DNA of 10,109 nt, from positions 28,805-38,913 of the forward strand of contig DNVQ01000012.1 of the NCBI GenBank assembly GCA_003507475.1. Reading direction: 5' to 3'. The notes beneath the pieces were generated by a model that had not been told where the DNA came from, made no database searches, and saw only the letters and a list, made by a program, of their open reading frames with translations. This DNA is from Candidatus Moraniibacteriota bacterium (GTDB taxonomy: Bacteria; Patescibacteriota; Minisyncoccia; Moranbacterales; UBA9337). This document shows, piece by piece, positions 1-6,325 of the stretch (the stretch's first letter is position 1; each line of letters opens with the position of its first letter). The position numbers were made by a program, and so were the translations under genes.

Positions 1-31
1 TAATAAATTTATCCATTAAGTGGCACTGGCC

Positions 32-53
32 GGCGGGCATAAGTTCGCCTGCC
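32..53. repeat. GC-rich hairpin upstream of clpC
   Basis: GGCGGGC (32-38) pairs with GCCTGCC (47-53) through seven base pairs, one of them G-T, with an 8-base loop. It stands out as a GC-rich island in very AT-rich surroundings. It could be a REP-like dispersed palindrome, the terminator stem of a gene cut off by the window edge (no T-tract follows directly), or part of the control region of the downstream Clp gene. The sequence alone does not decide between these. Confidence 0.5.
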
Positions 54-88
54 ACGTGATAAAAAATTATTTTTTATTTTACGTGGCA
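50..88. repeat. Palindrome TGCCACGT / ACGTGGCA upstream of the clpC promoter
   Basis: TGCCACGT (50-57) and ACGTGGCA (81-88) are perfect 8-bp inverted arms around an AT-only spacer that is itself partly self-complementary (ATAAAAAAT against ATTTTTTAT). The octamer GTGGCACT also occurs as a direct repeat at 20-27 and 83-90. The right arm ends 11 bases before the proposed -35 box of clpC, so an operator role is possible. It does not match CIRCE (TTAGCACTC-N9-GAGTGCTAA) or the CtsR heptad. It may instead be a dispersed intergenic palindrome. Confidence 0.5.
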
Positions 89-99
89 CTTCACAGGTA

Positions 100-128
100 T
101 TGCTAAAACCCCTTTTTTGCGCCATAAT
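100..128 (+). promoter_or_regulatory. Candidate sigma70 promoter of clpC
   Basis: TTGCTA (100-105, 4 of 6 consensus) is followed after exactly 17 bases by CATAAT (123-128, 5 of 6). Transcription would start near 135, leaving a leader of about 26 bases before the ATG at 161. Such boxes arise by chance in AT-rich DNA, so confidence is moderate. Confidence 0.45.
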
Positions 129-160
129 GAAACATGATAATTTTAAAATGAAAAAGATTT

Positions 161-2677
161 ATGATTGATAATAAAATATTTGAAAAACTCACCCTTCATG
201 CTAAAAATAGCCTCAAAGAAGCTCTAAATATAGCTAATTTCTATAGCGGAGAAACTATTTGCTCTGAACATTTGTTTTTAGCAATTTTTTTGGAAAAAGG
301 CAGTCTGGGAAGCAATATTTTAATTGATTTGGGGATAAGTCAGGATTCTTTTGATAAGGTTTTGAAAATAAAAAATAAAAATTCCAAAGAACTAAAAAGA
401 GATCTGGAAATTTCTCAAGAGTTAAAAAAAATTATTACCCGCGCGTATCTGTTAGCTAGCAAATTCAGTTATTCTTATATTGGCACCGAGCATTTAGTTT
501 TTTCCATCATGGAAAATCCCAATGATACCATTGGAAAAATTCTAAGCTTGGGAGAAAAATCTTTGGAAAACAAATCCGGGGATAAAAAAATGCCCGCCAA
601 AGTCCTGACTTCCTCTGCTAATAACTCAAACATGCTAGACAAGAGTTTTCTTTCGGGAATATTTAAAGCCCTTAATTTACCGGGGATGGATTTTCCGGCT
701 TTTTCCAATGCTTCTCAAAAATCCAACAACACTCCCAATTTAGATTACTTTTGTATTAATTTAAATAAAAAAGTAGAAAATGAAGATGTAATTTTGGTGG
801 GCAGAGAAAAAGAGATGGAAAGAATTTTTAATTCCTTAGGCAGAAAAAGCAAAAACAACCCGCTCCTAATCGGAGATCCTGGCATCGGAAAAACTGCTAT
901 TGTGGAAGGTCTGGCCAAAAAAATTAATCGGGAACAAGTTCCTCAAAATCTGCTTAATAAAAAAATATTATCTCTGGACATCGCCTTAGTAGTAGCAGGA
1001 ACAAACTTCCGAGGAGAATTCGAACAACGGCTAAAAGATATCCTTCAAGAAGCTTCTGAAAACAAGGATGTTATAATTTTTATTGACGAAATTCATGGCA
1101 TCGTAGGCGCTGGTAACGCTTCTGGCGGTTTAGACGCTGCCAATATCTTAAAACCCCTGCTTACGCAAGGCGCTATTCGCTGTATCGGAGCAACCACGCT
1201 TGAAGAATACAAAAAATATATTGAAAAAGATTCCGCTCTCGAAAGACGCTTTCAACCTATCATATTAAAAGAGCCATCCAAAGCAGATGCTTTAAAAATA
1301 ATAAAAGGCATTAAAAAGAATTACGAAAAATTTCATCACGTAACAATTACTGATGAAGCTACTAATGCTGCCGTAGAATTAAGTTCTCGCTATATTCAAG
1401 ACAGATTTCAACCTGATAAATCAATAGACTTAATTGACGAAACCGCTTCCCGCATAAAAAGTCAAATTGATATTTCTCCTCTAACCAAGGAATTAAAAAG
1501 AGTCGAAAAGAAATTAATGGACTTAATTGACAAAAAACACACTCTTATCGCCGAAGAAAATTATGATGAAGCGATCAAGTTAAGAAAAAAAGAAGATGAA
1601 CTCACCGCCAAGATATCTATTCTCAAAAATGCCCAAAAGAAATACGAAAAAGAAAACAAACTCCTGATTACCGAAGAAGATATCGCCCACACCATCTCCC
1701 TAGTCACTAATATTCCTATCCAAAAAATACTGGCTCAGTCTTCGGAAAAAACTCAAAACATATTTGAAAAATTAAACAACGTTGTCATCGGACAAAAAGA
1801 AGCCCTTCAAAAAATAACCTGGTCCATTTTGCGCGCTCAAAGCGGAATTGGCGACACAGAAAAACCGATCGGCTCTTTTCTTTTCTTGGGTCCAAGCGGC
1901 GTAGGAAAAACTTTAAGCGCCAAAACTTTGGCTCAAGAATTTTTTGGCAACAGTCACGCTTTAATCAAGATAGATATGAGCGAATTTATCGAAAAGCATA
2001 ATGTTTCTCGATTAATTGGAGCGCCCGCCGGATATATCGGTTATGGCGAAGGGGGTAAATTAACTGAAAAAATCAGACGCCAACCCTACAGCTTGATTCT
2101 TTTTGATGAGATAGAAAAAGCTCATCCAGATGTATTTAATATTTTACTTCAATTATTGGAGGAAGGCATCTTAACTGATGCCGAGGGACGAAAAGTAAAT
2201 TTCAAAAATACTATCGTAATTTTAACTTCCAATATAGGAACTAAGGAGTTTACTGCAGCTTCCTCAATTGGATTTTCTTCTGATGACAAAAACGAATTAA
2301 ATAAAAAATTTGAGACTATTAGTCACAAAGTTTTAACTGAACTTAAGGAAAAAATGAAGCCAGAAATATTGAATCGATTGGACGAAATAATCGTTTTTAA
2401 TCCTCTCAAAAAAGAAGACATCGAAAAAATAGTCATCCTTGAAATGAAAAAATTGGCGCAAAAACTAACAGCTAAAAAAATTAAATTATCTTATTCAAAG
2501 AATTTAATAAAATTCTTGGTGGAGAAAAGTTTCTCTAACGAAAAAGGCGCCCGCTATATCAAAAAAAATATCCGAGATTTTGTAGAAAACGAAATTGCTG
2601 ATAAAATCACTTACAATAAAATAAAGAAAAACAGCTTAAAACTTGATATCAAAGACAAAAAAATAACTAGCAAATAA
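161..2677 (+). CDS. clpC: ClpC-type AAA+ unfoldase, ATP-binding subunit of the Clp protease
   Basis: ATP-driven hexameric unfoldase expected to feed substrates to ClpP in the cytoplasm. The 838 residues contain two Clp-N repeats (about 1-131), a linker (132-190), and two AAA+ modules. D1 has Walker A GDPGIGKT (238-245), Walker B ending D309-E310, and arginine-finger candidates R362-R363. D2 has Walker A GPSGVGKT (577-584) and Walker B with D649-E650, then the SNIG sensor region. Between them is a short middle domain with a UVR-like motif (NYDEAIKLRKKEDEL, 467-481), as in ClpC and unlike the long ClpB coiled coil. An IGF tripeptide (703-705) after the D2 sensor matches the ClpP-docking loop. 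Length is close to B. subtilis ClpC (about 810). ATG 161 gives the full Clp-N domain; no clear ribosome binding site precedes it. The N-D1 linker is long for ClpC. No ClpP or McsB gene is in the window. Confidence 0.93.
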   Translation: MIDNKIFEKLTLHAKNSLKEALNIANFYSGETICSEHLFLAIFLEKGSLGSNILIDLGISQDSFDKVLKIKNKNSKELKRDLEISQELKKIITRAYLLASKFSYSYIGTEHLVFSIMENPNDTIGKILSLGEKSLENKSGDKKMPAKVLTSSANNSNMLDKSFLSGIFKALNLPGMDFPAFSNASQKSNNTPNLDYFCINLNKKVENEDVILVGREKEMERIFNSLGRKSKNNPLLIGDPGIGKTAIVEGLAKKINREQVPQNLLNKKILSLDIALVVAGTNFRGEFEQRLKDILQEASENKDVIIFIDEIHGIVGAGNASGGLDAANILKPLLTQGAIRCIGATTLEEYKKYIEKDSALERRFQPIILKEPSKADALKIIKGIKKNYEKFHHVTITDEATNAAVELSSRYIQDRFQPDKSIDLIDETASRIKSQIDISPLTKELKRVEKKLMDLIDKKHTLIAEENYDEAIKLRKKEDELTAKISILKNAQKKYEKENKLLITEEDIAHTISLVTNIPIQKILAQSSEKTQNIFEKLNNVVIGQKEALQKITWSILRAQSGIGDTEKPIGSFLFLGPSGVGKTLSAKTLAQEFFGNSHALIKIDMSEFIEKHNVSRLIGAPAGYIGYGEGGKLTEKIRRQPYSLILFDEIEKAHPDVFNILLQLLEEGILTDAEGRKVNFKNTIVILTSNIGTKEFTAASSIGFSSDDKNELNKKFETISHKVLTELKEKMKPEILNRLDEIIVFNPLKKEDIEKIVILEMKKLAQKLTAKKIKLSYSKNLIKFLVEKSFSNEKGARYIKKNIRDFVENEIADKITYNKIKKNSLKLDIKDKKITSK

Positions 2678-2736
2678 ACTTTCCACACTTTGATATATTA
2701 ATAATAAAATAAAGCGGCATTAAAACAATTGAGCTA

Positions 2737-2812
2737 AAAGTCATTAGTTATCTGCAATCAGTCATCAAAATGCATTTCCGCTTTGATGACTGATGACTTT
2801 TGACTTGATGAC
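2737..2812. repeat. Hairpin built from TGATGAC heptamer repeats (clpC-comF spacer)
   Basis: ATCAGTCATCAAA (2757-2769) and TTTGATGACTGAT (2782-2794) are perfect 13-bp inverted arms with a 12-base loop. An outer pair AAAAGTCAT (2737-2745) / ATGACTTTT (2793-2801) could extend or compete with it. The right side is a run of heptamer-like units: TGATGAC, TGATGAC, TTTTGAC, then T-TGATGAC. An alternative stem AAAGCGG (2711-2717) / CCGCTTT (2778-2784) overlaps the loop. No clean T-tract follows, so it is not a textbook terminator, though it may protect or end the clpC transcript. No convincing comF promoter was found here. Confidence 0.65.
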
Positions 2813-2860
2813 TATTATCTTATTTCACAAATTTTGCACTTTTAATTTTTAACTTATCTC

Positions 2861-3583
2861 ATGGATATAAAAAAGTTCATATTAGATATGGTCTTTCCAA
2901 TTTATTGCATTTCTTGCCACCAAGAAGGTGTTTGGTTTTGCGATAAATGTTTCCAGAAATTGATTTTCAAAACCGAACAGACCTGCCCTATTTGCAAAAA
3001 AATTATTGTGCCCAATGGAGAAATTTGCTTTGACTGCAAATACCAAAATAATATTGATGGAATTTTAGTTTCTTCTTTTTATCGCAAAAAGAAAGAAAAA
3101 ACAATGGTAGCCAAACTTATTCACTACTATAAATACCGTTTTATTTCTTCTATCGGCCAAATTTTGGGGAAAGTTTTAGAAAAATCAATTCTAAATTCTA
3201 CCCTACCCTTGCCCGAAATAATAATCCCCGTTCCGCTTCATCCTCGCCGTTTGCGCTGGAGGGGCTTTAACCAGTCAGCGATTTTAGCTCATTACTTGGG
3301 TGAAAACCTTACTCCCGGATTTTCCATACCGGTTTATTCTGATATTTTAGCAAGAAATCGATATACCCAACCACAAATGGAAATAAAAGATAAACAAAAA
3401 AGAGTGATCAATGCTCAAAATGCGTTTAGTTTAAATCCAAAAGAAAATTCCAAAATTAAAGGAAAAACAATTTTTCTAGTTGATGATATCGCTACAACCG
3501 GGAGTACTTTATTTGAATGTGCCCGAGTTCTCAAAGAAGGCGGAGCCAAAAAAGTTTACGGGGTAGTTTTAGCAAGGCAATAA
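2861..3583 (+). CDS. comF: ComF family amidophosphoribosyltransferase-like protein
   Basis: Cytoplasmic protein of the ComF/GntX family, linked to natural DNA uptake and related processes; the exact reaction is not settled for the family. At 240 residues it has the usual length. The N-terminus carries two zinc-ribbon-like Cys clusters: C16/C19/C27/C30 and C42/C45/C56/C59. The C-terminal half is a type I phosphoribosyltransferase fold, with a PVPLHPRRLRWRGFNQ segment typical of ComF and the PRPP-binding loop VDDIATTGST at 207-216. The ATG at 2861 places the first Cys pair at the normal position; no Shine-Dalgarno is visible. It lies 183 bases after clpC across a structured spacer, so co-transcription is uncertain. 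It converges on the DUF4012 gene and ends at a shared bidirectional terminator. No other competence gene is visible. The family call is secure; a role in DNA uptake here is inferred. Confidence 0.92.
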   Translation: MDIKKFILDMVFPIYCISCHQEGVWFCDKCFQKLIFKTEQTCPICKKIIVPNGEICFDCKYQNNIDGILVSSFYRKKKEKTMVAKLIHYYKYRFISSIGQILGKVLEKSILNSTLPLPEIIIPVPLHPRRLRWRGFNQSAILAHYLGENLTPGFSIPVYSDILARNRYTQPQMEIKDKQKRVINAQNAFSLNPKENSKIKGKTIFLVDDIATTGSTLFECARVLKEGGAKKVYGVVLARQ

Positions 3584-3591
3584 TAACTTTA

Positions 3592-3813
3592 AATGTCAAA
3601 TTCCCAATGTCAAATTCCAAATAAAAATATAAATTATTAAATATCCAAAAAATAAAAATACATTTTTTATACATTAGCAAATTAATATTAAATATTACAA
3701 ACGAAATGTGCGGAATAAAAAAACCGCCAGCTAATTAACGCTACGCGGTTTTTATTTTCAAAAGTTAAGTCATTTGAAATTTATTTGGAATTTGAAATTG
3801 GCAATTTGGCATT
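3592..3813. repeat. Long inverted repeat flanking the convergent terminator
   Basis: The left arm (3592-3625) and right arm (3780-3813) are reverse complements at 31 of 34 positions by hand alignment. Each arm is itself a tandem of 14-base units: AATGTCAAATTCCC then AATGTCAAATTCCA on the left, and the complementary pattern on the right. The left arm starts 8 bases after the comF stop and the right arm ends 3 bases from the stop of the DUF4012 gene, so each arm falls in the 3' untranslated region of one gene. The 154 bases between hold AT-rich sequence and the terminator at 3719-3753. Confidence 0.8.
3719..3753. terminator. Bidirectional intrinsic terminator between convergent genes
   Basis: AAAAACCGC (3719-3727) pairs perfectly with GCGGTTTTT (3745-3753), and a small inner stem AGC/GCT tightens the loop. 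The + strand transcript ends in TTTTTATTTT, and the opposite strand ends in a run of seven T (3717-3723), so the same stem can terminate comF and the DUF4012 unit. It is the only GC-rich stem in this spacer. Confidence 0.85.
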
Positions 3814-3816
3814 CTG

Positions 3817-5124
3817 CTAATTCACAACAGTGTCTCCATTTAAATCAAAACTATAATTTTTAATCTCTCCATCGGGTAATTTTACGCTTACCTTGGTTGG
3901 CACTGCTCCACTGCCGGATTGTTTTTGAATTTTTAATTTATATTCGTTTGATTTTAATTCTTTGGGCAAGATATATTTAATTTCAACTGTTTTTTGCGAA
4001 TTAATCGGTACCTTAATAAATCCTCCTGTAAACTTTTTATTAAAATCCTCTCCATAAATAACATCCCCACCTTCAAATTTATTTATGCGAGAACCTGCAG
4101 GCACATACAATCTTAAATAAGTAAGATAATCTCTGGTCATCCAATTTTTTTCTTTTCCCGTATGAGCATAACTTATTTTAAGTGTAGCTTCCGGAATTTC
4201 CTTGGTTAAATCAACAGAATAGTCCAAAGAGCGCTTCATGAAATAATCACTTTTATAAGCACCAATATTAGTGTCCGCTACCATCAAATAATCACTGCTC
4301 CAACTAGTATCCACTGCTCCATCGGCCTTTATCTCCTGGGCCAACCCTTTCAACTTATCATCGGTAAAGTATAATTGAATATTTTTATTTTTCAATTCTC
4401 CGGCTAAATTTTTAGCTAATTTTATTTTCTCTAATTTAGAAAGCTGCACTGTTTTCTTTAATAACTCTTTTAAAAAATCATTCATGACTTCTTTTCTTTC
4501 TCCGGTTGAAATTCCCTGCTTGTGAAAATCTATTTCCACTTGTTTTTCTAAGGTAAGCAAAGCGCTGTCCGCCTCAAAAACATTAGGATAACCCTCTAGT
4601 TTAATTGGTCCAGTAACTTTGAGGATACTCTCCAAAACAGCCGCATTCACCGCTATCACTCCATCAAATTTTTCTTCTCCCTGACCCTGATAATAAAACT
4701 CTAAAGCTTTTTTGGCATTAGTGGGATAATCCGGAGAATAATTTGAATCTCTTAATTTCCAAGAATTTATTCTAAAAACTTTCTTCATTGGAAACGGCAT
4801 ATCATTATTATCGGGAATACGGCCATCGAAATTAGAAGTGTCATGAATAGCATAGGACTTAACTCTGCCATTTTCCATTTTAATTATCCCGAAAGAACCA
4901 ATGTATCCTCCACCCGGGCGCAATTCCATATTATTTTGAAACAGCACTAGAAAAACTTTTTCCCCACCAATAATCTCCTTTACCAATTTGGTGAGAGCAG
5001 TAGTTGAAACTTTGTTATTACCAGCAGATTTATCTGAAGGGTTTTTAAAAAAGAAATATCCCAAAGAAAAAATCAAAATTGCAATCAAGCCGATGGCGAT
5101 AAATTTCTCGTTTTTTTTAATCAT
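3817..5124 (-). CDS. DUF4012 domain-containing membrane-anchored protein
   Basis: Protein of unknown function, 435 residues, predicted to be held in the membrane by one N-terminal helix (about 8-26) with the rest outside the cytoplasm. The DUF4012 signature is clear: LFQNNMELRPGGGYIGSFG at 61-79 and LRDSNYSPDYPTNA at 124-137, followed by a region with conserved-looking SILKVTGPI. The family is abundant in Patescibacteria and some Gram-positives and often lies near envelope polysaccharide genes. This copy is shorter than many CPR members I recall (often 550-700). It lies 30 bases after the Wzz-like gene on the same strand and is probably co-transcribed with it, ending at the bidirectional terminator. 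Start: ATG at 5124, immediately before the anchor helix; the leader AACCCTT has no Shine-Dalgarno. A role in surface glycan or attachment is inferred only from neighbours. Confidence 0.85.
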   Translation of the reverse strand: MIKKNEKFIAIGLIAILIFSLGYFFFKNPSDKSAGNNKVSTTALTKLVKEIIGGEKVFLVLFQNNMELRPGGGYIGSFGIIKMENGRVKSYAIHDTSNFDGRIPDNNDMPFPMKKVFRINSWKLRDSNYSPDYPTNAKKALEFYYQGQGEEKFDGVIAVNAAVLESILKVTGPIKLEGYPNVFEADSALLTLEKQVEIDFHKQGISTGERKEVMNDFLKELLKKTVQLSKLEKIKLAKNLAGELKNKNIQLYFTDDKLKGLAQEIKADGAVDTSWSSDYLMVADTNIGAYKSDYFMKRSLDYSVDLTKEIPEATLKISYAHTGKEKNWMTRDYLTYLRLYVPAGSRINKFEGGDVIYGEDFNKKFTGGFIKVPINSQKTVEIKYILPKELKSNEYKLKIQKQSGSGAVPTKVSVKLPDGEIKNYSFDLNGDTVVN

Positions 5125-5138
5125 AAGGGTTAAGCAAA

Positions 5139-5144
5139 ATTATA
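5139..5144 (-). promoter_or_regulatory. Possible internal -10 box before the DUF4012 gene
   Basis: On the minus strand a perfect TATAAT lies 14 bases before the ATG of the DUF4012 gene, in the 30-base gap after the preceding stop. A transcript from it would have a leader of only about 7 bases. The best -35 candidate, TTGGGA, is at a poor 19-base distance, so this may be chance. Confidence 0.25.
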
Positions 5145-5154
5145 CTAAGCCGGA

Positions 5155-6132
5155 TTACTTATTTCCCAATAGCTCATTTAATCTTTTTTTAAATTCTTCT
5201 TCAGTAGGCTCTTTTGTAGTATCTTCCAAATTACTCTCATCTTGGGCAAGGAAAAGATCCTGAGTTTCGCTTTCGGGGAATATCCCAAGCTCATTTAAAA
5301 CTTCTTTCTCGTTTGGAATATCCTCTTTGTGCTGAATTATTTTATCCAAATCATCTTCCGCAACCGGCAAGTTGGATGGAAAAGCAGCTTTTTTAAAATT
5401 GACATAAGGCTCATCATTTAAATCAGCTAATTTATTTTTTACGCTGTCGGCAATTATTTTATTTTCTGATACTGTTTGTTTATCTCTACTTTTTTCCAGC
5501 GGAAAAGAAGAAGAAAGTTTTTGAATTTTTTCTCGGTTAGTTTTAAAAAAATCACCCAAATAATTCTCAGTTTCGGCATTTTTTTTACTGCTCTCCATTC
5601 TTCTTTTAATAAAAAATAAGCTGGCTCTTTCCGAAAGATCAAGAATCAATTGAATAAACAAAGCCAATATTAATCCAATCAAAATACTCGCCCCAGCAAT
5701 CAAGAAATAGTTAGTTTTAGATTGAAACTCCACAGAAACAACCTGCAAGCTCAAATCATTTTTAACATTATAATATTTACTGATTAAATTTAACAGTTTA
5801 CTGGTTGATTTTTCAGCCAAAAGAGACGCCTCTGCCCTATCCTCGCCACTAGCAGATATTTCAATTAAATCATTTTTAGGATCATTTTTCAAAACAACAT
5901 TCTCGCCAAATATATTTTTCTTATCAGCGATTATGACAATATTCTCCTTTATTCTGTTTAAATAGACAGCTGTTTTTGTATTTTGAGGAGAAATTAAAAT
6001 ATTAATTCTAGCGGTTTGAGTATTATAATTATCCAATAGCAAAAAATAGGCACTTATTCCAAAAGCTAGCGCCACAAACACAAAATAAACACTAATATTT
6101 CGCAAAAATCCTTTCTTATTCTTATTAACCAT
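5155..6132 (-). CDS. Two-helix membrane protein with Wzz-like topology
   Basis: Predicted inner-membrane protein of 325 residues with no firmly recognised family. A short basic N-terminus is followed by helix 1 (about 12-33), an extracytoplasmic segment (34-140) and helix 2 (about 142-166). This is the topology of Wzz/GumC-type polysaccharide chain-length determinants, and the segment ARINILISPQ after helix 1 resembles the start of their outer domain, but the proline-rich motif usual before their second helix is not evident. Residues 167-325 form a charged, probably disordered cytoplasmic tail ending in EEEFKKRLNELLGNK, a possible amphipathic docking helix. There is no tyrosine-kinase domain. 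It is the first gene of a minus-strand unit with the DUF4012 gene, under a good promoter at 6174-6202. It could also be a lineage-specific surface protein unrelated to Wzz. Confidence 0.6.
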   Translation of the reverse strand: MVNKNKKGFLRNISVYFVFVALAFGISAYFLLLDNYNTQTARINILISPQNTKTAVYLNRIKENIVIIADKKNIFGENVVLKNDPKNDLIEISASGEDRAEASLLAEKSTSKLLNLISKYYNVKNDLSLQVVSVEFQSKTNYFLIAGASILIGLILALFIQLILDLSERASLFFIKRRMESSKKNAETENYLGDFFKTNREKIQKLSSSFPLEKSRDKQTVSENKIIADSVKNKLADLNDEPYVNFKKAAFPSNLPVAEDDLDKIIQHKEDIPNEKEVLNELGIFPESETQDLFLAQDESNLEDTTKEPTEEEFKKRLNELLGNK

Positions 6133-6173
6133 AAAAACAAATAATCTTAATGCATTCCCTTAATTAACTAAAA

Positions 6174-6202
6174 ATAATATCAAATAAAACAAGACTTGTC
6201 AA
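6174..6202 (-). promoter_or_regulatory. Promoter of the Wzz-like/DUF4012 unit (minus strand)
   Basis: On the minus strand a perfect TTGACA (6202-6197) is followed after exactly 17 bases by TATTAT (6179-6174, 5 of 6). Transcription would start near 6167, giving a leader of about 35 bases to the ATG at 6132. Its -35 box is the complement of the -35 box of the opposite promoter, displaced by one base. Confidence 0.75.
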
Positions 6203-6224
6203 TGTTTATCTAATGTTATATAAT
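6196..6224 (+). promoter_or_regulatory. Promoter of the 246-residue protein/GtrA unit (plus strand)
   Basis: TTGTCA (6196-6201, 5 of 6) is followed after exactly 17 bases by a perfect TATAAT (6219-6224). Transcription would start near 6231, giving a leader of about 95 bases before the ATG at 6326. The -35 box overlaps that of the minus-strand promoter. Confidence 0.78.
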
Positions 6225-6262
6225 TTAGGTATAAAAATAAAAACACACAAATAAAAATTGAA

Positions 6263-6315
6263 AGATTTTATGTAAATTTTAATATTTTTGAAATATTGAG
6301 ATTGTTATAAAATCT
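6263..6315 (+). promoter_or_regulatory. Nested hairpin in the long 5' leader
   Basis: AGATTTTAT (6263-6271) and ATAAAATCT (6307-6315) are perfect 9-bp arms. Inside them AATATTT (6281-6287) and AAATATT (6291-6297) form a perfect 7-bp stem with a 3-base loop. The structure ends 10 bases before the ATG at 6326, so it would sit against the ribosome landing site in the predicted transcript. It matches no riboswitch I know. All pairs but two are A-T, so stability is modest and chance is possible. Confidence 0.4.
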
Positions 6316-6325
6316 GAACAAAAAA

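Noticed and set aside
20..90. CIRCE (HrcA) or CtsR operator before clpC
   Set aside because: The arms do not match TTAGCACTC/GAGTGCTAA or the AGGTCAAA-type CtsR heptads.
161..2677. Naming the Clp ATPase ClpB
   Set aside because: The middle domain is short with a UVR-like motif and there is an IGF ClpP-docking tripeptide; ClpB has a long coiled-coil M domain and no such loop.
2737..2812. CRISPR array
   Set aside because: The repeated units are only 7-8 bases and contiguous, without spacers of uniform length; no cas gene is present.
4988..5263. Plus-strand 91-residue reading frame
   Set aside because: It lies opposite the two minus-strand envelope genes, across their junction, and its protein has no recognisable features.
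6231..6325. Known riboswitch in the leader of the 246-residue protein gene
   Set aside because: The nested stems are A-T pairs without any conserved riboswitch core that I recognise, and the gene is not of a metabolite class.
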